A stretch of DNA of 50,141 nt, taken from positions 1 to 50,141 of the forward strand of contig CALWXC010000018.1 of the NCBI GenBank assembly GCA_944385415.1. Direction: 5' to 3'. A program made the translations under genes and the position numbers. Every line of letters begins with the position of its first letter. Positions within the stretch are counted from its first letter, which is position 1. Source of the DNA: an uncultured Oscillospiraceae bacterium. Lineage in GTDB: Bacteria > Bacillota > Clostridia > Oscillospirales > Oscillospiraceae. Positions 12,952 through 21,000 of the stretch are shown piece after piece. The notes beneath the pieces are model-generated. The model worked only from the letters and a program-made list of their open reading frames with translations, did no database searches and was not told where the DNA came from.

Positions 12952-14529
12952 TTAGAAACCGCTGGCGCCGTAGTTGGCCAGAACGCGGGCCGAGGGGTCG
13001 GAGACGTTGCAGCCCTTCCAGCTCTTGTTGGGCATCCAGAAGTCGGCAATCATATGGGCCTGACCGGGGTAGTACTTTTCAAAAATTTCCCGGTACAGCA
13101 AACTTTCCTTTGTAAAGGGGGTGGCGAAGGAATAGCGGCGGCGTTTGCGCTCAAATTCCTCGGCGGTGTATTGGGTCTCGGCGTACTCCTTCAGATCGTC
13201 CACCATGGAGTGGCCCACGGCGTCGGAGAAGGCGGCCTTTTCCCGGTAGAGGATGTCGTGGGGCAGCCAGTCGCCCTCAAAGGCGTGGCGCAGCAGGTAT
13301 TTGCCTTTTCCGTAGGTGTTGAGCTTTTTGGCCGGGTGAATGGCCATAACATATTTGACAAAATCCAGATCACCGAAGGGAACCCGGGCCTCCATGGAGT
13401 TGACGCTGATGCACCGGTCCGCCCGAAGCACGTCGTACATGTGCAGTTCGGAGATTCGCTTTTGGGATTCTTTCTGGAACGCCTCCGCCGACGGGGCGAA
13501 GTCCGTGTACTTGTAGCCGAACAGCTCGTCGGAGATCTCACCGGTCAGCAGCACCCGCACGTCGGTCCGTTCGTGGATGGCCTTGCAGCAGAGATACATG
13601 CCCAGGCTGGCCCGGATGGTGGTGATGTCGTAGGTACCCAGCAGGGCAATGACCGTTTCCAGAGCGTCCAGCACTTCCTGCCGCGTCATGTAAATTTCCA
13701 TGTGATCGCTGCCGATGTAGTCGGCCACCTGGCGGGCGTATTTCAGATCGATGGCGTCGGTGTCCATGCCGATGGCGAAGGTCCGCAGGGGCTTATCGGT
13801 GAGCTTGGCGGCGATGGCACAGACCAGGCTGGAATCCAGCCCGCCGGACAGGAGACAGCCCAGGGGGGCGTCGGCGTCCATGCGTTTTTCCACGGCGGCG
13901 ACCAGTTTTTGGTGAATCTGTGCGCAGACGGTTTCCAGATCGTCGGTACAGTACCGGTCCACCCGGGTGATGTCGCAGTACCGGACGAATTGGCCGTGGG
14001 CGTAGTAGTGACCGGGCGGGAAGGGGAAGATCTCCCGGCAGATGCCCACCAGGTTTTTGGGTTCGCTGGCAAAGACCAGGGAGCCGTCGTCCAACGCGCC
14101 GTAGTAGAGGGGCCGGATACCGATGGGGTCCCGGGCGGCGATGAGGGAGTCGGTTTTGTGATCGTACAGCACCAGGGCAAATTCGGCGTCCAGCATGGAG
14201 AACATATCCAGGCCGAATTCCCGGTACATGGGCAGCAGAATTTCACAGTCGGAATCGCTGTGGAAGGTGTACTTGCTGGACAGAGCCGCTTTCATCCGGC
14301 GGAAGCCGTACAGCTCGCCGTTGCACACCACGTAGTCGCCGTCCAGCTCGAAGGGCTGCATACCCTCGTCGGTGAGACCCATGATGGCCAGCCGGTGGAA
14401 ACACAGGTATCCGCTGCCGGTGTCGATCATGCGGGTGCAGTCGGGACCGCGGGAAATGGTCTGGGCGAATTGCCGGCGGACGGTTTCCACCGGGATGGAC
14501 TTGGAACTAAAACCCATAATTGCACACAT
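12952..14529 (-). CDS. asnB: Asparagine synthase, glutamine-hydrolysing
   Basis: A 525-residue AsnB. Cys2, exposed after Met1 removal, is the glutaminase nucleophile of the class II amidotransferase domain (MCAIMGFSS, residues 1-190). The synthetase domain has the PP-loop SGGLDSS (~236-242). It converts aspartate, glutamine and ATP to asparagine, glutamate and AMP. The ATG at 14529 follows GGAGGG, which overlaps the T-tract of the T-box terminator, so antitermination decides expression. Upstream is a T-box with an Asn codon; downstream is glnN. Confidence 0.95.
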   Translation of the reverse strand: MCAIMGFSSKSIPVETVRRQFAQTISRGPDCTRMIDTGSGYLCFHRLAIMGLTDEGMQPFELDGDYVVCNGELYGFRRMKAALSSKYTFHSDSDCEILLPMYREFGLDMFSMLDAEFALVLYDHKTDSLIAARDPIGIRPLYYGALDDGSLVFASEPKNLVGICREIFPFPPGHYYAHGQFVRYCDITRVDRYCTDDLETVCAQIHQKLVAAVEKRMDADAPLGCLLSGGLDSSLVCAIAAKLTDKPLRTFAIGMDTDAIDLKYARQVADYIGSDHMEIYMTRQEVLDALETVIALLGTYDITTIRASLGMYLCCKAIHERTDVRVLLTGEISDELFGYKYTDFAPSAEAFQKESQKRISELHMYDVLRADRCISVNSMEARVPFGDLDFVKYVMAIHPAKKLNTYGKGKYLLRHAFEGDWLPHDILYREKAAFSDAVGHSMVDDLKEYAETQYTAEEFERKRRRYSFATPFTKESLLYREIFEKYYPGQAHMIADFWMPNKSWKGCNVSDPSARVLANYGASGF

Positions 14530-14543
14530 TTGGAAATCCCTCC

Positions 14544-14849
14544 AAAAAAATAAAATTGCAGCCAGTAAGTCCTAAAAACGATTAGGACGAATCAGCTGCA
14601 AATCCGCGGTGCCACCTAATTTACTGCATAACGCAGTCACCTTTCTCGGGCTCCAACAAGCCCATACGGCGTAACGTGCCGTCCACGGCGCCCCTACTGA
14701 CCCACGCTTGGGCGTTCAGTTTGCTGCTCCGGAGTGTTATTCCCGACGGCGTCCGATGCGGGGTTTCCACTGTCTCCCGCTCACTGTGACCGACCTTCCG
14801 AGGTACTTGTCTCCCTCAACGCATTTCGTTTTATGAACTTGATGGACGC
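14544..14849 (-). ncRNA. T-box riboswitch, Asn-type (AAC specifier)
   Basis: On the minus strand the conserved T-box AGGTGGCACCGCGG (14604-14617) precedes a terminator (GTCCTAA/TTAGGAC inside GCAGC/GCTGC, 14559-14600) and a T-rich tract (14544-14556). Stem I carries an AAC codon (14736-14738) in the standard context before ACTCCGGAG, which reads as the specifier for tRNA-Asn. Uncharged tRNA-Asn should pair with AAC and the T-box, form the antiterminator and allow asnB (and probably glnN) transcription. Confidence 0.93.
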
Positions 14850-14878
14850 ATTCTAGCACCAGAAAAAACCATTGTCAA
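14850..14878 (-). promoter_or_regulatory. Promoter of the asnB T-box leader
   Basis: On the minus strand TTGACA (14873-14878), a 17-base spacer and TAGAAT (14850-14855). This is a near-consensus housekeeping promoter, about 320 bases before asnB. Confidence 0.9.
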
Positions 14879-15080
14879 GAGGTTTTTTAGAAATTTCTTT
14901 GTGAGATTGGCTAAAAAATTTTGGCCTGGTTTGTGCATTATTCCGTGTATGGTTTTAAAAAACGGGAAAAACATCGGTTAATAGCTGGATATAAGCACGG
15001 TAAAAATTCTGATATAAAGCATTGCTGTGGTAAAGAAAAAATTGGAGAAAAGGAGATGTAAACCGCCCGCAATGGCACTT

Positions 15081-15713
15081 GTAGGGCGGGACCTGCGTGT
15101 CCCGCCGCGCCGTACCAGGTGGCGTAAACCGGCGTATGGGGGCGAAACCGTAACCGTTTCGTAGGACGCGGCATCCTTGACGCGTCCATGGCGCATTCCA
15201 TCCGGGGCCGTCAAGGATGCCGGCCCCTACGTTCCGGATGGCTGATGGTGCGTACCGGCGGCGGCACACACAGGTGCCGCCCTACGAATACGACGGACTG
15301 CCCCGCATGGTTCGGAGGGCGGGTACATCATCGGACACGGTACGGCATAAGGCCGCCGTCCACCACCCGCTGACGGGGTGGAGACGGCGGCCTTCGGCTT
15401 TGCCGGGGATTGCGCCATCTGCGGATGGCGCTTTGGGACGATGGGGGATTTCGCGCCGTGCGCGGCGCGGGTGTTTCGCCCGCTGCGGCGGGCGACCAGA
15501 GGCTCTGCCTCTGGACTCCGCGATTTAGGCAACGCGCCGCCGGTTGGCAAGAGGTGTCGGCGAGGAATTTTGCGTCAGAGCAAGGTGCAGCTTTGCAGCC
15601 ATACTGGATGTATGGCAAGAAGCTGCACCGCAGCTATGGCACAAAAGGCCCGGCGACACCCGCAGACACACCGGTGGCAAGTTGCCACACAGAAAAAAAT
15701 CGAGTAAAACTTT
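15081..15713. repeat. Hairpin-rich interspersed repeat, copy A (longest)
   Basis: This non-coding stretch shares ordered modules with 22895-23225 and 36408-36911. The modules are GTAGGGCGGGACCTGC; a GTAGGGGCCGGCATCC-type module; a GGCCGCCGTC...GACGGCGGCC hairpin; GCGCCATCTGCGGATGGCGC; CGCGCCGTGCGCGGCGCG; and CCAGAGGCTCTGCCTCTGG. A ~175-base module with a CCATAC...GTATGG hairpin is shared with copy C only. It ends AATCGAGTAAAACTTT at the stop codon of the convergent gene at 15712. Open frames inside are spurious. The 200 bases left of it (14880-15080) hold nothing I recognise. Confidence 0.85.
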
Positions 15714-16770
15714 AATTTTTGGGTGCATCAGGGGACATGGTGCGCAGCATATTGGCGGCGTAGCCGTCCAACCGCGTCAGCATTTCCGGGTCCGCCAGAG
15801 CCGAACCGGGGTCATTGGCCGTCTGGGCCAGCAGAAACCGGGGCGGCAGAATCAGCCCCTTATTGAGACACAGCGCCCCCAAAACCTGCTGGGCCACCAG
15901 ATCGCCGCCGCTGTATCCCGACACCACCACCGCCCAAAGGTAGGTATGGTGCAGCGGATGAAACAGCTGCAAACTGGTCAGCCGGTTGATAAACGCCATG
16001 ATATTGGCGCTGACCGAATCGTTGTAATTGGGACACAGCAGCAACAGCGCGTTGCACTCCGTCACCGCCGGATACACCTGATCCACCATACTGCCGCCGT
16101 AAAAACAGGAATTTTGCTGGGCGTAGTGGGAACACACCGTGTAGGAACAGCCCCGGCAGTCGTGGACCGTGCCGTTGCGCAGGGACAGCTCCGTACAGTC
16201 GCAGCGGCTGGCCAGCCGCGTTTCAATCTGCCCGCCCAATGCCAGGGTGTTGGAGGTTTTCCGGTCCGAAGCGTGGAGCGTCAGCACCCTGGGACGCTCA
16301 TAGACCGGCGGCACAAAGGACGACAACCGCTCCACCAATTCCCGGGCCATGGCCCGGTAGGCGTGGAGCCGGTCCGTGCCACGGCGGCGGCACTGGATAT
16401 CGAAATTCCGCAGGGAACCCGTGGCTTCCACCAGCGGCTTTCCCGGGAAAAGGCACCCGGCCCCATTGGCCGCCAGCACCAGCATTTGGGCCGCCTGTTT
16501 GGTGTAAAATTCGCCCTCGCCGTCCATCAGCACCGCCCCCATGGAACCGTCCAGAGACAGCGCTCCCGAACGCAGCAGCCGCAGCAGACGGCAAAAGTCC
16601 TCGTCCAGACCGTCGGGCCCCAGGGAGACGGCAAAGAGCACCCGCCGCCCCGTCAGGGGCGGCAGCGTATCCAGGGTACAGACCGTGTGGGGCGCGGCCG
16701 TCAGGGCATATTCCAGCACACCGGCCAAACGTTGGTGCTGCCCTACGGAGACGGCCACCACCTCATCCAT
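15712..16770 (-). CDS. NADPH-dependent FMN reductase/flavodoxin-like protein
   Basis: A 352-residue protein from ATG 16770, ten bases after GGGAG; it overlaps the upstream gene by eight bases. The first ~150 residues are not recognised (a Rossmann-like alternation is possible). The C-terminal half (~165-330) has a flavodoxin-fold FMN-reductase pattern: LTLHASDRKTSNT as the phosphate loop, a Cys cluster DCRGCSYTVC...SC like the CxGCxxC insert of clostridial reductases, and LLCPNYNDSVSANIMAFINR. It probably binds FMN and possibly an iron-sulfur or disulfide centre. It is the third gene of an overlapping operon with the dehydrogenase-like and 1578-residue proteins. Confidence 0.7.
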   Translation of the reverse strand: MDEVVAVSVGQHQRLAGVLEYALTAAPHTVCTLDTLPPLTGRRVLFAVSLGPDGLDEDFCRLLRLLRSGALSLDGSMGAVLMDGEGEFYTKQAAQMLVLAANGAGCLFPGKPLVEATGSLRNFDIQCRRRGTDRLHAYRAMARELVERLSSFVPPVYERPRVLTLHASDRKTSNTLALGGQIETRLASRCDCTELSLRNGTVHDCRGCSYTVCSHYAQQNSCFYGGSMVDQVYPAVTECNALLLLCPNYNDSVSANIMAFINRLTSLQLFHPLHHTYLWAVVVSGYSGGDLVAQQVLGALCLNKGLILPPRFLLAQTANDPGSALADPEMLTRLDGYAANMLRTMSPDAPKN

Positions 16771-18001
16771 CGTAATCAAACTCCCGCAGCTCCTTGTGAA
16801 CCGCTTCGATGCGGCTGTAGAGAGTGGGGTGGAGGGGACGGCGCAGCAGCTGAGGGCCTTTCTTCGTCAGACGGCTGTAGCAGCCCAGATAGGCCCCGTC
16901 CAGGGGCAGGGCGCCGGGATGCCATTGGCCCGTCACGGTCCTTAGAATGCTGATGGCTGCCGACGAAAGGCCGGGGGCAATATAGGGCTTGAAGCCCAGT
17001 TCCCGCACCGCCAGATTGGCCGTCACAGTGTCCTTGGTCAGCGCACAGGACAGGTCGTGGTCATAGCCGTCGCCCGCGTCGTTGGCCACAATCAGCGATT
17101 GACCGTGGGGGCCGAAAACGGCCACCCGGTCCTCGTCCAAGCCCCGCTTCCGGGCGTAAAATTTTGCACGGGCTTCCATGACGCCCAGGCCGTAGCCCTG
17201 AATCTGTTCGGGAAGCAGGCCGCGAAAATCCAGGGTGCCGTCATCGGTTCGGTTGCTGTTTAAGAACACAGACCGGGCCAAATGGTCCACTGGGTCGGAA
17301 ATCTGGCAGAAAAGGCCACAAAATCCCGTTTCTCTGGCCTGTTGGGCATAGCTGCGCAACAGGTCCCGGTTGGCCCCGTATTGGACCATGCGCACGTCCT
17401 TGACCTCGCTGCCCACCGGCGGTACCGCCTTGGAAGCCGTGAAGAGAAACACGTCGCAGTCGAACAGATCGTCAGCGGACCGGGCCACAATGCGGGGCAT
17501 TTTTCGTCCGTCATAGGTGGACAGAACCTGGTTCAATTCCAGACAGTAGCGGTCCATCAGCGGTTCGTAAAAATCGAAAACGCCGATTTCCTCGATGCAG
17601 TCGCCCAGCAGTGTCAGACCCGTTAAAACGGTGCCGCCCACGTCGCCCAGGCCCGCCACCGTCAGCCGCAGACCGGTGGTTTTCGGATGGAGAAACCGGT
17701 CCAGCACCTCAAAACACCGGTCAAAGGCCGTGTTGAGCACCGTGGCCCCATGGGCCAGAATCACCGGGTCCAGATCCGGGTCCAGGCAGCCCGTGGGGGA
17801 TGGCAGCAGCAGGCCCGGCCCCTCCGGCTCCATCACTTCCGCCGGGGTGGTGACGGCGTAGATGCCCCGGCTGTGGAGGGGGTCCCGATGGACCAGCAGC
17901 ACCAGCGGGTCAAAGGGCGTGTTGGTTGGAACCGCGCCCGCGGGCAGACGGCCTCCTAAGTCGGCGCAGCAGATGCCGCGCCAGGTGTAACAGGGAATCA
18001 C
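16763..18001 (-). CDS. Lactate/malate dehydrogenase-like NAD(P)-binding protein
   Basis: A 412-residue protein that starts at GTG 18001, overlapping the upstream stop (GTGA), so it is translationally coupled. A Rossmann dinucleotide motif (VAGLGDVGGTVLTGL, ~115-130) and later DVFLFTASKAVPP and DPVDHLARSVF segments resemble the LDH/MDH fold. The usual catalytic His is not obvious to me, so the substrate is undefined. The N-terminal ~100 residues (IPCYTWRGICCADLGG) are extra. The gene is locked between the multi-domain protein and a flavoprotein, suggesting a shared redox or NAD-related task. Confidence 0.65.
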   Translation of the reverse strand: MIPCYTWRGICCADLGGRLPAGAVPTNTPFDPLVLLVHRDPLHSRGIYAVTTPAEVMEPEGPGLLLPSPTGCLDPDLDPVILAHGATVLNTAFDRCFEVLDRFLHPKTTGLRLTVAGLGDVGGTVLTGLTLLGDCIEEIGVFDFYEPLMDRYCLELNQVLSTYDGRKMPRIVARSADDLFDCDVFLFTASKAVPPVGSEVKDVRMVQYGANRDLLRSYAQQARETGFCGLFCQISDPVDHLARSVFLNSNRTDDGTLDFRGLLPEQIQGYGLGVMEARAKFYARKRGLDEDRVAVFGPHGQSLIVANDAGDGYDHDLSCALTKDTVTANLAVRELGFKPYIAPGLSSAAISILRTVTGQWHPGALPLDGAYLGCYSRLTKKGPQLLRRPLHPTLYSRIEAVHKELREFDYDG

Positions 18002-21000
18002 TGGAAATCAGCCTCCTTGCAGATGCGCCGCAGCGTGGCAATGTCGTCCTCCACATAGGACGAGGCGGGCATCCCTAAATTGTATTGCAGATGCCGCCCC
18101 TTGTCGGGCAGACGGGGCCGGTGCAGCGCCTCGGCCAGCCGCGTCAGCGTCAGGGACGTGGAGAACACGGCCTGATGGCGTTCCTCCAGCGCCAGTAAAA
18201 TGTCCCGTGCGTTTTCCAGCGCCGTCATGGACAGAACCCGCAGGCCCCGTTCCGACGCGCCCCGGATGTATTCGGGGAACTCATAGGGGAGAATCAGGTT
18301 GATGGAGGACAGCATGCCCTCGGTCTGCCGCTGGCCTGCGGCGCTGTCGCCGCCCAGGAAGGGATACAGCTGGCTTTCCGTAAACCAATAGGACAGATTG
18401 GGAATGAAGTATTCACATTCCACCTGCCGGTGCTGCAATTGCATCAAATCCTTGCCGCGGCCCGACATAAGACCCACAATAATGCGGTCAATGGCCACAT
18501 CCTCTTCCTTAAAAATGGGGTCCAGCTTTTCCATCCGGTAGCCCTTGTGGAGCAGGTCGTCCACCAGCAGTACAGGACGGCGGAAGGACTTGATGGTCCG
18601 GGCCTGATTGTGGAGATTGGAGTAGCCCGGATACTGGACAATGTCGAAATGGCGCAGGGACGGGCTGTAAACCTTGTCCACATGGAGGGTTTTGGTGACG
18701 GTGTTGGGGACGATTTCCCCCGATAGAATCTTACCGTAGGGGACGCACATATAGGGGCCCAGACGCCGCTGCCCGGCGGGGACATCCAGAACGCCGTTGC
18801 AGGCCTGGACCTTCATCAAAACGGCCTGATTCAGCAGTTCCGCGTCAAAGGTCAGCACCAGCCGTCCGGGAAACAGGCCCGCCAGCGCCCGGCGCATCCG
18901 GGGCCGGGTGGCCAGAACGGCGGCGCGAACGGCCGGGTCGTCGTGGTGGGGCTCCTTGATCCAGAGGAACACGTCCTGAATCAGCGCCAGGGGCATGCGC
19001 ATGTCCACCACCAGGGTGTGACTGCTGCCCGGCACCGGCTGGAAGCCCAGCTCCGGCAATAAATCGTACAGGGGGTCCGCGGAATCGGCGCTGCGGAACA
19101 GCGCATAGGTGTGGTCATCCAGAAGACTGCGAACCAGCAGTTCATTGACCATGGCCCGGCAGACCTCCCGGTTGTGGGAAACGTCCTGGACGGCGTCCAC
19201 CATCAGGACCCGGCCCGACGTGTGCTGCCGCACATAGTCGGCGTCTTCCAGGGTTCCCAGGGCGTCATATAGGGCCGACGCCCGGACCGTGTGGCCCGTG
19301 GCCCAGCCCCGCAGCCGTCCGGTGGTCCGGGAGAGCATCTCCACGGTGAACCGTTCCTCGTCCTCGGACAGGACGGGACAGCGGTCCTTCAGCCCTTCGG
19401 GAATGCCCCGCTGCCAGCGGAAATACAGCTCCTGGGGCGCCAGCACGTTTTTAAACTGGGGCGCCCGGAGATACAGGCCGTTTTCATAGATGTAATTCTG
19501 CACCATGGGGTCCACCAGCATGGAAATATCCATGTTTTTGTCCACATATTCCCGGATGCGGGTGGAGCTGACCGTCTCGTAGTAAGCGGGCAGGGACAGC
19601 AGCGTTAACTTTCCACGGATGATATCGGAGATGGGCTTGCCGTCCCGCGGGGCCGTCTCGTCCTCGTCGCGGCAGAAGATCACGTGGTTGTATTCGGCGG
19701 CGGAGCCCGGCTCCGTGGAGCGGTAGGCCGAGGCGTTGCGAATGACGTCGCTGCCCGCCACAAGGTATAATTCCTGCTGGGGGAACAGGGAACGCAGATG
19801 GGCCAGATCGGCGGCCATGGCGATGTTCACCGGCACATCGTCAGGGAACACATACACATCCAGCTGGTCCGCCGTGGACATGGAGGCGATTTGCCGCCGC
19901 TGGAGCTTGGGCAGCGTCCGTTTGCTCCAGGAGAACTCGTCGATGGCCAGATAGACGTCAAAGCCCAACGCGTGGATTTCCTCCACAATGCGCTTGTGGC
20001 CCGTGGAGAAGGGGTCAAAGGTGCCGGGGAAGAAGGCCACCGGCTGCAGGGGCGGGTAGGGGAAGTCGCCCAAATCCACCTGACACAGCACCAGGAACCG
20101 GTACAGATGGTTCAGCGTGGCGGCGCGGGTGAAGAAGGTCAGCTGATCGTCCCGGGGCTCGCACAGCAGCGTCAGCAGCTTCTTGCCGATTTGCAGGAAA
20201 TAGGACTGGCGCACCGGCAGGGGCAGACTGTCCTCGCCCAGTACATCCTTGCAGAGGACCGACAGGGCCGTCTGATGAATGGTGTTGTCGTAGTGGGCCA
20301 CGCCCGTCAGCAGCAGGCCGATGACCCGGGTCACCAGCGGATCGCCGTCCCGACCGGAGCGGGCCAGCTCAGAGAGAATGACGCCCAGCGTCAGCAGCGC
20401 CGCCCGGGCGGGAGAGACGCTGGAAGCGTGGACGAAGTCCTCCAGGAACGTCAGACCTTCTTCCACTTCCTTCATGGGCAGACGGCACAGCAGCGTGCCG
20501 AGATATTTGGGGATATACCGGGAAATCTCCTCCTGTCCCGTTTCCAGCTCCCGCAGCAGGTCCACGACGATTTCGTTCCGCTGGTCCGTGGTCAGCAGAT
20601 CGGCAATCTCCACCAGACCCTGACCGGCCTTCATGCGGACGGGCAGATGCTCGCTGACCGACAGCAGATTGGACAGGTGGGTGGCCGTGTGGAAGGCCGA
20701 GGACGGGTCCAACCGGGCGTCGTCGCACAGCAGATCGATGTGGGTGATCTTGACGCTCCAGTGGACGGCGTTTTTCAGGTTGGCCAGATACAGTTGGGAC
20801 ACAGGCACCGTCAGCGACAGGGACCGGGGATGGCCCATGGCCGTCCACAGACGGCTCACCAGATAGCGTACGGCGCTGTCGTCGCTGTCGCCCACGGCGT
20901 GGAGGGTCTGCTGGATGTGGAGGGGCGCGGCGGCCACACCGGAGGCCAGCAGATGCTCCATGGCCAGCAGACCCGCAATGGCCAGCCGCTGCTCGCCGCC

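Noticed and set aside
15227..15707. Several ~100-residue frames on both strands
   Set aside because: They translate the hairpin-rich repeat. The same pseudo-proteins appear in the copy at 36500-36900, as expected of a non-coding repeat.
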